Source: Chlorokybus atmophyticus
Lineage: Eukaryota; Streptophyta; Chlorokybophyceae; Chlorokybales; Chlorokybaceae
DNA: 64,000 nucleotides
Direction: 5' to 3'
Assembly (NCBI GenBank): GCA_009103225.1
Contig: RHPI01000810.1
Span: 1,496,190-1,560,189 of the forward strand
A program made the translations under genes and the position numbers. The notes beneath the pieces were generated by a model. The model did no database searches, was not told the DNA's origin, and saw only the letters and a program-made list of their open reading frames with translations. This document shows positions 12,077 through 22,788 of this stretch, piece by piece; the first letter of the stretch is position 1, and every line of letters starts with the position of its first letter.

Positions 12077-12944
12077 ATGAATTCCATGTTCGCACAGGGC
12101 GGGCAGGGTGCAGGAGGGGTGTCCTCGGTGTCAAATTCCACCAAGACTACCAAGGGCACATCCAATGACAACAGTGACTCGGGCGATATCTTACAGGGCT
12201 CCCCCTCCGAGCGGGCAAAGGCACACCACAATATTGCCTCTAAGAACATCCGACCCACCAGCAGCTGCGACCATGACGACATGATTGAAGGGACCAAACA
12301 AGACTGGCATAACCAAGGTGGGTTACGATGCACTATCAATGCCACATGCTAGGGTTCTTTTATCTTGCACATGCACAGCCTCAAGTATCTTGCACATGAC
12401 ATACACTGTCAATACCACATGCACACCCTCATGCACAACCTCCAGTGTCATGCACATGAACAGCATGACCAATCTCGCAAATGCTCAGCCTATTTCTACT
12501 TGCGGGAGCTCACAAGTCGCAAAAGAGAAGCTGCGGAGTACCACGAACGTGTAATCCATGACCTAGTTTAATGTTTCCAGCGGTAATTAAGCAGTATGCT
12601 TGCAGATTGCCATGTTGGTCAGAGTGAACCGAGAGCAGCGCAGCAGGCTGACTGTCTGCCTGGCGGAGTGCAACAAAGCGGAAGACGAGGTAAGCGTGTG
12701 TATGCTGATGGGCTAGTCCTCTGGCAGCACGCCACTCTTACATCATTACCAAATGCAGGTTGTCACTCTCAAAGCGACCATCAAGCGCATGCGCGTGCAC
12801 GGCGAGGCGCTGACATTCAAGCTAAAGGACGAAGTAGCCGATGTACTGTCAGCGAGCGAGGCAGCGGATGAAGATGACTCTGGCGTTGAAGCAGAAGACT
12901 CGTCGAGGAGGAACAGGAGGAGGGGTTTGAGGAGGAGTTCTTAG
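12077..12944 (+). pseudogene. Coiled-coil accessory gene, copy A, C-terminal frameshift
   Basis: Exon by exon parallel to 32882-33737. A one-base deletion in the last exon (tcgtcgagg instead of tcgtcggagg) changes the acidic Glu-rich tail into an Arg-rich one ending at 12944. Splice sites are otherwise kept. Confidence 0.7.
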
Positions 12945-13444
12945 GCAGGCACCACGGGTTGACAAGCTGCGCAAAAGACCGACAGCTAGACTCAATGTTA
13001 TAGGATAGTTTCATGCGCAAGTCGGCTGCTCAGTTGTAAGTGGACATACTCTCACCACTGCCCGTACATTGTATATATTGTGGGCTTTTAGGTGCAAGAC
13101 CAAACAATCAGTCTTAGGTTTGTACAAGCTGCATGGCATGGTAGTGTTGGCTTACGGCAAGAATTGCCAACTTTTGTCAAATGGCAAGGGTCACATATTA
13201 ACAGCAGTGTAACGGCAAAGAAACTGCCGGCTATTGCTGTCAGCTGTCCGTAACTACCGGCTAACGGCCGTCTGTGCACATCGACCAAAGGGTAACTGGT
13301 TGACAACTCTCGGCCGGTTAGTGCCACTGACAACCACTTTCGGCCCGCGGCCGTCTGCGTCAGTCCACTTAAGCCAGCGGCAAACCACACAGTTCAAAAG
13401 TAATATTTCAGGCAGCAACATGCAGGCTCAGGCAGGCTCAGGCA

Positions 13445-14130
13445 CTAGTCAGTCACCGTGTAAAATTTGCGACGAGGGTCCTGTCGCCCAGCATCGTTGC
13501 CTTCTTTTGCTGCATCATCATCATCAACATTTGCAATGCCATGCAAGTGTGACCATTCTGTTATGTTGTGGCACACTGGCTATGCACAAGTGTTGCAAGC
13601 ATACAAAATACTTACCATGCTCAACTTGCTTGTTTAAAGTCTCGCGCATCGACTTCTCAAACTTCTTCGCCAACTTGTTGATAGTGGTGTCTATGCTTGA
13701 ATAGGTGGTTGCCTGTACCTTGTTACGCCACACGGCCTCCCAGGCATCTTTTTTCGGCTCATCCGTCCACTAGAAGTTCGGGTTGTTTGCGAGGTCCACG
13801 ATGAACTGCATGAGAAGAAAGCCTTTATTGGAGTCACAACACAGAACAACAGCATGTCAGAACAGCAGCAACAGCAACCACATAAGAGGACATGAAACGT
13901 AAGATATTGCCTGAGTGCTAGCTGCAAGCAAACAAATGCAACATAGCAGAGAAATATGACATTGCTTAAGTGCTAGCTGCAAGCAAACAAGTGGCTACCC
14001 ACTCAAGGGGCACGGTGCCCATGGTTGCTGCCTTTTGCTCCCTCACCGCCCGGTCAACGTAACCTCCTCTGTCCGCTCTTCCTTTCCACCGCCTCCCCCT
14101 GCCGCTTCCCCCGCCCCTCCCACCACCCAC
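13445..14130 (-). pseudogene. Small spliced gene with one in-frame TAG, function unknown
   Basis: Three exons read leftwards in consistent phase. The first is Gly/Arg-rich and ends VPLEW at 13999 (upstream limit uncertain, near a telo-box-like AAACCCTAAT at about 14150). The second is 13805-13616 (FIVDLANNPNF, stop, WTDEPKKDAWEAVW ... SIDTTINKLAKKFEKSM). The third is 13509-13445, ending KFYTVTD and a stop. The only defect seen is TAG at 13770-13772. The last codons lie inside the duplicated segment, and copy B keeps the same RRxFYTVTD-stop at about 34275-34297, so this gene probably belonged to the same mobile unit. The Trp/Lys-rich middle exon recalls small DNA-binding domains, but no family is assigned. 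Confidence 0.45.
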
Positions 14131-14479
14131 GCCGCCGCCACATGCGGGAATTAGGGTTTCATACTTGTGGCATAGGAAAAGTGACACATGTGTTTGTAAA
14201 TCGTCACTGCTGCCGGAACTAGGGTTGAGAGGCCTAGTATGTCCCTGCTTATGCATAATGCAAACAATCAGGCTCATTATAGATATTACTATATATATTG
14301 TAAACATACATCTTTTACCCTCAGTCAAAGGCAGCGACAGCAGCATTGTTAGACGCATGTTTTACCTTGCAACTTGTAAGCATTTGCAACCATTAGCTAA
14401 GTCTCACTATTTACTTGCCTTTCAATAATTACCACCATCATGGTAATCATTATCAGAAATTGCATTATCTTTGGAGAGG

Positions 14480-16080
14480 TTTCATCCTCCGTCGTGGATG
14501 AGTCATGAATGCGCGTTCAAGCTTGCCCATTATCACGCACGTGCATCTTGAAGAAGATGTCGTCTGTACTCATTAAAGTATGGCAGTTACGTTAAGATGG
14601 ACTATGCTTGTTCCGAGTGGGGGCTCGAGTTGATTACAAAAAGGAAGTTTCATAGCAGTCTCTTTTTCAAGCATGATGAGCTGGTCCTTGTATGTGGCAT
14701 ATGGAACAAAGAAAATTTGTCTTGTAATCTTGTCATGTTCAATAAACGGCTTAGTTTTGGTAAATGCTGTCTTCCAAACCAAAATCTACCTGTTTCCATG
14801 GTTGAGGGGTGTTTAAGAGAATCAAACCGCTTTACAAACCACTCGACTTTACATCTGTTAATCTGTAAATGACAAAATCAGCCACATCTTATATTTCTAG
14901 CTACGCTCAGCTGCTGGCAATAGCATAGAGACCCACAATATGGACACTTGCGGGTATGTTACATACATTATACGACAATGCAAGGTTGGGATGATTGCAT
15001 TGAATAACAAAGTGTGTACGATGAAACAAATGGAAAAGACCTTTTCCAATAATCCTTAACATGGTAACGTTGCTCCGTTTGCACCTTTTACCAATTGCGA
15101 TCACCCTTCCAACTTCGACAGGTTTATGTAAATGCTGCTTCAACACTAACGTCTGAGCTGATATTGTCATCGTCCACCACGAGCGTTTCGAAATGCTTGC
15201 CTTCAACTACCATATATTTGTAACTCTCCACCTTGGGCGGGCAACTTAAGATAAGCTCTCTCGATTGTCTTCAAGGTCTGGGCATTCTTTTAAGTATCGC
15301 AAGCGAGTCAATGCTTGGAAGCCTTGCGCATCTACCCAAGTGGCCCGCCATTTGTTGCGCATTCGCTTGAGTCTGCTGTTGTTCGTCTCATATTGCCTAT
15401 AAATCAAATAACAGCAACACGTCACAATACATCTATATAATTAGTTAAATAGCATATATTTTACGGCGAGCACATGCACACAACTAGAGCACAATGACAC
15501 AACCCCGTTGCTCACCTGTATAAGTTATCAACCTCCCAAAAGTTGTTGCGCAAACATAGATCTACTTGCTGTCGCTCCGTCTCGTCAACTGCACCAACCG
15601 TCTGATGCCCCTCAAGGCGTGAGTCGGTGCAGACGTTGAAGGCATACTCACTCCAACCTCCAGCATTACCAACTCATCGTCTTGAAGAAGGTGAACACCG
15701 ATTCTCTCTCGTACTAATTGATGCTGACATACTAGCCTCGAGACCTCCGCGACTGACTGCCTTTGATCGCAAAGGGCGCATCTCGCGCTTAGCGTCAAAC
15801 ATCCACGTGTCACGCACAGGACCACACTTAAGGTAGTAGTCATGCACCGTATGCAATAACAGATGCGTAGATATTGTGAAGAAGGAACGTATGGGGGAAA
15901 TCTCGCTGTAGTAAGCAATGCTTCGACAACACCAACCTTGCTGGCTTCGAGCTTGTTTTCATCCTTTAAAAACCCATGCGCTCCCGCCACAGCAAGAGCG
16001 TCTGAAAATCTGATCAAAGTCATCCTTTGCGCACCACCTAGCTTCCTAGAGACGACAGCCGGTAGCATGATATTGCCTTA
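14480..16080 (-). pseudogene. CACTA (En/Spm)-type transposase remnant with DUF4218-like region
   Basis: Leftward pieces include LPAVVSRKLGGAQRM and FSDALAVAGAHGFL, then HLLLHTVHDYYLKCGPVRDT followed by WMFDAKREMRPLRSKAV. The 'CGPV..TWMF..KREMR.L' pattern is that of DUF4218, found C-terminal to the CACTA TNP2-type transposase. After a TGA the frame continues (TVGAVDETERQQVDLCLRNN, FWEVDNLYR) to a donor near 15514 and resumes in phase at about 15398 with QYETNNSRLKRMRNKWRATW. Further left are KVESYKYMVVEGKHFETLVV and other open pieces to about 14570. At least one stop and one frame change show decay. The catalytic core should lie to the right of 16080 but was not seen there. Confidence 0.55.
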
Positions 16081-16521
16081 GGAGGTACACTTATTACCTT
16101 GTACTTCGGATTTGCTGCCCATAAGATAGACATAGTACTTTGGTGCTAAGATACATTGTTCGTAAAGCAAACACTGCAGCGAGCAATTTGCAGTTTATAA
16201 ACATGATAATTCAAATTAACAAGCACGACGCACACGGGGCGCGCTCGAACAACTGCCAATCGCGAGTATGTTAAAGAAGGTGACATGGTGTGGGTTTGCA
16301 CCAAATCTTGAGGTGTGAAGGTTGGTGAGAAGCTCTTCCCAAACTACAAGTGGTGCCCTCATTGCCTGTTGTAGATCTCTCGTTGGCAGAGATAATGCAG
16401 TAGCGGTAGTCAGCGACTTATATGTACATAGCAGTTGTAAATCATACTGTCTGCTGTTGCAGTACCTGTGTCTGCTTCAAGTATCATGTTTCCCAGTGTC
16501 ATGTGTGCACATAACAGTTAC

Positions 16522-16617
<96 letters not shown>

Positions 16618-17030
16618 NTCATTTTCTGCCACAAACTTAGCTGTTGGGACTCTTGTGCTGAGCACCAAGGCTCATGTGTGATTATGCCTTCAATATGCAA
16701 ATCCGCAGAAACCTTCATATGATCAGCTACATTCGGGCGACATTAAGTCGCCCGAGACCGATGTCACCAACCACGAGATAGAGGTTAATGACCGCAAGGC
16801 CAACGTCACCGATGGCAGGCTGAGAGCCACCCTAGCAGCCCCAGCAATGTTAGTACTCCCGATAGCAAACTCCCTCATCTCACCACGCAATACCTTCATA
16901 TAATTCGGTCGCATTACCCCTCCGAGAGTCTCATCATGACATGCTCAACAATAACATCACTATCTGTAAACTGCACAAGCTCGTTTGGTATGCAATTTGC
17001 ACAACATGTACAAGCAGCAGAGGCATTTCC
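16081..17030. other. No gene recognised; contains poly-C tract and gap
   Basis: Mostly unremarkable sequence. 16523-16617 is about 95 consecutive C residues followed by one N at 16618, an unresolved homopolymer gap. No coding region supported. Confidence 0.6.
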
Positions 17031-17999
17031 TTAGATAGTCCCTTCAGCTCACAAGCTACGGATGAAGTCTATAATCATTATAAGAATCCTAATCAATCAT
17101 AATCATGATGAGAATCCTGATCTTGAAGCAGCAGAGGCATTTTTTTGGGACAGTCCCTCCAGCTCACATGCTACAAATGAAGAAAGCTATAATGGGGATC
17201 CTGACTTTGAAGCAGCACAGGCATTCCCTCCAGACAGTCCCTCAAGCTCACACGCTACAAACGAACAAAGCTATAATGAAGGTTGGAATTTCTTCAATAA
17301 ACACTTCAGCACGTACGGCACTCACCCTCTCTCCTCCAACAATGAGATATAATGTCGAGATGGCTTGCATCCTTCTATTGGATATGGGTTGTCGAAGCGG
17401 TTGAAGTGCAGCATCTACGAGCGGATATCTGAAGTTGCTAAGTCACAAGCTACTACCAGGCTATGACATACCTACCTATTATAATAGGTATGTTTTATAT
17501 AAATATTTACAGACAAAATACACGCCAAGTTGCAGCAGGTTGGACTACAGTTTCAGAAGATACACGCTTGCCCCAATACATGCCAAATATGCAGGGCCTC
17601 ATGCGAACGATGGACACTGCGAGTGCGGTGCCAAAAGGTATGTCCGTACTTTGTTCGTGCTTATACGTTGGCTTTGTAGTGTCCAATAATTTCCAATGCC
17701 TTTTTATGCGACAATTATATACAATTGCCATTCAGATACAAGAGCATATAATCCCGGTCCGGCCAGCGACTCGCAAAGAAGAAACTCAAGCTGTGAAAGT
17801 CTTTGATACTTTCCTTAAATACCCTGCCTACAAAGAGCTGCCTTCCGGTTCAAGGCATTTGCCAGCAACGTCACGTATAATGCCACTCATTGGTCTAAAG
17901 ATGGATGGAGGAAATCAATACAGTATTTCCCTATCCGGACCCTTCCTTAAGTTGAACACCCGGTCCTCAGAGAAGGTCTCAGACATCTTTTGCTAGCTT
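17030..17999 (+). CDS. Candidate exons of unknown gene with a 69-bp coding repeat
   Basis: From about 17030 a unit of roughly 69 bp occurs three times; in the open copies it encodes EAAQAFPPDSPSSSHATNE-like blocks. Farther on are RQVAAGWTTVSEDTRLPQYM (about 17520-17640) and an exon after an acceptor at about 17736 (IQEHIIPVRPATRKEETQAV ... SEKVSDIFC) ending at a TAG near 17996. The joining phase between the second and third blocks is unclear: the obvious donor at 17638 gives the wrong phase, one slightly upstream does not. Function unknown; could be transposon-derived. Confidence 0.3.
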
Positions 18000-18227
18000 T
18001 CGTCATGTATGGCGTAAATCCCTTCAAAAAAGGTCTTGTCGCACAGAGCACTTATTCCGATTTGCCGCTCAGTGTGTTTAGTTGGAACCTACCGCCTTGA
18101 CTTGTGTTCAACAAGCATTTCATATGGACCGTTGGCATCATTTCAGGTAATGAAAGCGTGTCAGATAGTTTGTCATATTGGCTGCAACTGTATTCTACCA
18201 TACTGAGTGACATGTTTATATGTGTGT

Positions 18228-18690
18228 CGCTGGTCAAATGCCCTTGAAAACACTGCTGTGCACTAGCTGTTTATGCACACTCAGTTCTTATGCATGCCAA
18301 CTCATGCCAGATTAGTGCAGTACTGTAACAAACATTTATAGCTTTTTAACTTTTGCAAGATGATGCATGACTCAGCAGTATACAGTTATGTGACCTAATG
18401 GCCCGCATGCTATACTTGACTAACGGTGACCCGGGATAAGGTCTGACCCTAGCAGGTGCAAGACCCAGCAACATGTGGCGGTGCCATAACCAGGCGGACA
18501 CCACACACAGTGGATGGGGGCCAAGCTGTTCTGGCGCCCTGTCAAGTCCTGTCCATTTGGTCGTTAATGCTGCTGGTGGCTGGGTCCGGGGTCTAACTGG
18601 TGCTCGTCTACACACTGCAGGTGGTACACCTGCCATGACTACATACCACGCCTTGCTACCTCTCCGTTGGTCTTGAGGGTCTCTAGCGAT
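18228..18690 (+). repeat. Dispersed repeat linked to Penelope-like elements, copy 1
   Basis: About 460 bp that matches 36641-37108 throughout ('gtcgctggtcaaatgccc' to 'gttggtcttgagggtctct'). Here it is followed by a GIY-YIG fragment; in the other copy it follows a Penelope-like reverse transcriptase. It may be the terminal-repeat region of that element family. Confidence 0.7.
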
Positions 18691-18699
18691 TACCTCGGG

Positions 18700-19400
18700 T
18701 ACATATGCTTTTGCGGAGTTTTGCTTTATGCAACTCTCTTGTGTTTTATGTAATCAGCCCTGGACTCTGGTTGAGCCGTTGGTTTTTCCAGGAAGCTAAT
18801 GATCCCCTTGCTGGGACCGGCCTGGGGCAGGTCACCCAATGCCACTGCATTTCCGTTTGCATGCTTGATGTATGGCTGCCAGCATGCGCATGCTATAACC
18901 GGCCAAGTAGAGTTGTAGCGGTTGGGTGTGGTTTTAGCGTAGTGTTGAGTTTACAAGTTACCATCCCGCCATCCTACCCCGGCACCAATATGCCAAACCA
19001 GGACAACAGGAGTGAGCACAAAAAGCGCATCCTTCACGTGAACTACTGGAAGCTGCCAATGCTCGACAAAATATGATCCAAGGCTTTACGGTTTGCACCA
19101 ACATCTGTAGAGGATGCATTGCATGTGGTTGATTCTGTTCGTGTGATGTTTTCAACTACTGGTAGTAAAAGGTGTTATGTTGGACTAACGCAGAAGTCAG
19201 CATTTCACAGATGGAAACAACACGGACAAGCGGCAACGAGGAGGAAACCCACAGCGGTTCAAAAAGCCATGTTGTCTGTGGGTTTGCAGTGCAGGTCTAC
19301 TATCCCCGTTAAACATGTGCCGCCGTGCAAGAATGATAGAGTTAACATATTGTGGTACTGCAGGGCAAGGGGGAGAGAATGTGAGTGGATATAAATTCTA
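18700..19400 (+). pseudogene. Penelope-like GIY-YIG endonuclease fragment
   Basis: CYVGLTQKSAFHRWKQHGQA at about 19155-19215 fits the YIG half of the GIY-YIG nuclease fold (YVGLT, then an Arg-containing helix and His). It is preceded by MPNQDNRSEHKKRILHVNYW and a stop, and followed by Lys/Arg-rich sequence to a stop near 19392. The frame is broken at 19073 and 19392. With the flanking repeat shared with the reverse-transcriptase copy at 34.8-36.6 kb, a Penelope-like origin is likely. Whether the nuclease lay N-terminal (as in the algal Chlamys group) or C-terminal of the reverse transcriptase cannot be told here. Confidence 0.5.
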
Positions 19401-19659
19401 CGCTCTCACCAACCCATGGGCTACAATACAGAACACAAGGCTTGCAAGAGGTCACGCCCACCTCATAAACGTGCACATATGGCTGTGTGAGGGGGTGTAT
19501 CAACAGTTGGTCAAGCATATTTGGCAACTGGTTGGCGCATGCATCGCAATATGTTTTCCCAGCCGGCCGACTAAATATTGGCAACGGCCGTGCACCTGAG
19601 GACGCTAATTTAGACTGTCGTGGCTCAGGCCACCTGTAATCTTGATACAGGGACCTAAT

Positions 19660-20010
19660 AGTAACTTTCGTTACTGTAAGGCCCTTTTTGTTACAATGTA
19701 GTCTTTAACAGTTGACTTTGCCTAACTAACAGGCGCCTGTTAGTTGCCTAGTAGGCCTTAACAGGTGACTTTATAGAATAAACAGGCACCTGTTAGTCAC
19801 ACACCAGGCCTTAACAAATGACTTTGTGTGCGCGTAATTTACAGGCAACTGTTAGTTACACATCAGGCCTTGTTAGGTGACTACAACTAATCAACGGGCA
19901 CAAGTTACACATCAGTCTTACCTAGGTGACTCCGCCTATGTGACAGGCACCTGCAGGTTACACACCAGTCCAGCGCAGGCGACTAAGCCTAATTCACAAG
20001 CACCAACTAG
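19660..20010. repeat. Degenerate minisatellite, unit about 52-60 bp
   Basis: Six or so units share the core 'acaggcacctgttagttacacaccaggccttaacaggtgactt' in shortened forms (for example aacaggcacctgttagt at about 19780). Each unit contains a small inverted pair (AGGCACCT/AGGTGACT-like). The sequence just after the broken methyltransferase at 1736-1830 has a similar feel. Confidence 0.6.
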
Positions 20011-20364
20011 ATAATTATCGACAAAATAAGGCATTCTTTAACAACTGAAGGTGACCAATGCCTAACTGTCGTTATATGTATTTGCATAGCTTGACTACAC
20101 GCGACTGTCACTGACTTCCAGCATTGTTATGCGCCTGTGCTGTGTACATGTACCTGAAATGTGTACAGTGTCTCTCAGTCACTTGCCAAGGCTTGTAGTT
20201 TGATTATGTGACTCGAATGCAGTTCTGTTGTATATCATAGGGATTCAAGTATTGATGTGCATGAGCATAATGACGATTGACTGAGCTGGTTTAAGATGCA
20301 CAACACTCAGTCACAAGAGCCTTGTAGCTATGTACACTACCAGCTAAACGGACTACCAACTGCG
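20010..20364. other. No gene seen
   Basis: About 350 bp of unique-looking sequence downstream of the minus-strand gene that ends at 20365. It would be where an outer terminus of the proposed large transposon might lie, but no inverted repeat matching the right flank was recognised. Confidence 0.4.
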
Positions 20365-22192
20365 CTACAGCTCCTCTCCATCATCGCTGGTCTCGTCATT
20401 ACGGAACAAAGCACCACGCGCTGGGGCCTGTGGAGGAGACGCCGAAGCTTGCTCTTCCTCCTCAAACGGTTGTGCCAGCCAATTAAATGCCGCTTCTGCC
20501 TGAGCGAGCGGGTCATGAGCTGCTGTCTCTTGCGGCCGGCGCCGATTGGGATCTTTCATGTATTTGACACAAGATGCAGTGCGGCGTTTCACAAGGGTGA
20601 ATGGCTGGAGGGCTGCGTACCGTAGCCTCATCTCCCGCTTCATTGACATGATCATGGTGTTGATTTCGCTGAGGTACTCTTCATGTGTGTCTATGCTGGC
20701 AGCTAGGAGAGGGTCTCCATCTTTGCCCTTTAGGATGCGCTCCACCTGCGTAGTTTACAGGCATGTCTTAGTGGCATCGAAAGCCACTATTCACTGCAAC
20801 GCGTCTGCAAGCCTGTAGTTTGGGGCTACAGCGTTCCTGAATTGCTAATGATGGAGTTCAGAGTGCTCACCGTAAGCAACAGGTATGCGAGGTGGTTGAC
20901 TGTCAGCTGCCGGCGACCAGGTGTAGTGACGGCGTAAGACCAGCATTGCACGATCATTTGCCAGATTATGGGATTGCCCCATTCATGGATGTATCTCCTC
21001 CGCTCCGGGTCTGCAGTGTCGGTCACCTCAAATCTCCGCCATGACTTGTCTGCGACAGTCATACCGACAAGGCATTAGTCACGAAATAGATAGTTCAAGT
21101 TGAGCCTGCACCAGGCTAGAATAGTGCCTGTGACTTACTTTGGAGCGCGTTGCGCATCTGGGCTTTTTGGGTCTCGGGGTCCATTAGGGCGTCGATGTGC
21201 CTGATTGAATCGGTTACAATAGGCGAGATGAGTACGTGTGTATGGAGGCTGAGTAAGAAGGCAGTGTTGCATAGCAGACATGGTGGTGAGGGACCCAACT
21301 CACTTGCGCTTGTTGCTGTTAAACAGTGTCCACTTGTACTCCTTCTCAAGGACATGCTTGATCTTGGTGACGTTCTCAGACCGGACCTGCGTAGCTTTCT
21401 TCAGGGCGACACTCCAGTGGAAGGGGCACTCCTTGGGAGTCCAGTACACCTCATAGAACTTGGCCGCATCGGCCTCGTCGTCATGGTCGAAGCCAACTAC
21501 CTGTCACGGGCAGGTTGGTCAGTGTCACGGTGCAGTGCGGTCATGAAGCATTCACAGCACCTGACACATGACGTTACGAATAGTGTCCTCCTTGGGATAA
21601 ACGTGGCTCTCTACCCAGTGGCCGTTTATGATTTCAACGACGGCATCTCGCAAATGCTGTCCACAGAAGAACAATCCGTTACACACATACACACAGTGTC
21701 ACAGTGTCACACAGTGCTTACCTCGTTGCCAATCTTCCACTTGCTTGGGGAAGGGTTGCTGACGGCCGAGGTTGCCACGTCACGGCCAAATGCGTTTGGG
21801 TTGGGGGTTCCAATCGACCCTCTGCAAGCACAACCACATGAGTCATGCTGCCAGCCATGAAAGATGCAACCCTCACAGTTGCAAAAGAAGAACAACGTGC
21901 ACAGTGTATCCAGAACGCATGCAGTGAGTCACTGTGCTAGTCATGATAGAAGCAAGCATCCAAGTTAGAAGTTGAGCAAGAAGCAACGTGCACAGTGCAT
22001 CAAGAACGCATGCAGTCTAGCTTGCCCTTGCGACTGCGGTGTCAGGTGGAGTTGTTGTGATGTGCTGGGCGTTAGCGCGGGGTCTTGCTGCGATTGGTTG
22101 GCGACGGTTGCCTGGTTGAACACTGGGGGCAATGTGGACAACTGGCGCCGACCTCCACGACGAGGTGCACTTACGGATGGACCACGAGGCAT
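20365..22192 (-). CDS. Seven-exon gene, unknown 406-residue protein
   Basis: Exons 22192-22035, 21821-21722, 21656-21561, 21500-21304, 21248-21139, 21049-20871 and 20745-20365 join in a single open frame (1221 nt); only the first donor (CCGCA|GTCGCA) is weak. The N-terminus (MPRGPSVSAPRRGGRRQL) is basic and Gln/Pro-rich. The middle has GFDHDDEADAAKFYEVYWTP and EYKWTLFNSNKR; later YIHEWGNPIIWQMIVQCWSY. The C-terminus starts VERILKGKDGDPLLA and ends acidic (DETSDDGEEL). No family recognised; no transmembrane segment or signal peptide. It is divergent from the OTU gene, about 600 bp away across a palindrome-bearing spacer, so the two may share a promoter and belong to the same mobile unit. All exons look intact. 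Confidence 0.75.
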
Positions 22193-22788
22193 CTCTCCAA
22201 CTGATAGTCGGGTGCCGCCTGTTTAGCTGTAAGTGGCGCTGCCGCCTCCAACGCTGCCGCCGCCGGTTGGCCCGCCCGAATGTATGAGGCGCGAAAACGA
22301 AAATGAGGCGGTTTTGAACGTCTAGAGTCCCGCACTAGAGTCGCACTTGTAGTGCGTCCTTGCTCCTATGGTTGATGGTACGACTTATGCATTCGTGCCA
22401 TGCATGCTTCGTACAACCATTGTTACCAATGGTTGTGTCGTAACATTTATGGTACGACAGAGGCATCTCTCGTCCAACCCCAGCGATTGCCGTACAATGG
22501 CTCTGTCGTACCATCCATGGTACGACAGAGGCATTGCTCGATCAGCCCAAATGGGAGTTAGCATGCACTCACCCAAACACGCTTCATTGATGGCCGGATG
22601 ATGGCACGCAGGGGCACCAGGTCGATGACGGGTCGAATGTCAGGCTTGATGGGCCTGGGTTCGACTAGGAGGCGGAGGACCAGGAGTCGGAGGAGGCGGC
22701 GGCGGCGGCGGCGGCGTGGCACATCTTGCGAGAAGTTGTGGTCGTAAGAGTTCAAGCAGCGAAGCCAGCTACTACCGGTCGCCACGTC
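22193..22788. promoter_or_regulatory. Divergent spacer with palindromes
   Basis: Between two divergent genes. Holds a perfect palindrome at 22501-22530 with 14-bp arms CTCTGTCGTACCAT/ATGGTACGACAGAG and a CC centre, and a weaker relative at about 22435-22460. A run of (GGC)n lies at about 22691-22715. The same GTACCAT...ATGGTAC core appears upstream of the methyltransferase and transposase genes. Confidence 0.6.

Noticed and set aside
21150-21860. Plus-strand frame of 236 codons
   Set aside because: Antisense shadow spanning exons and introns of the seven-exon minus-strand gene, whose exons join in phase.
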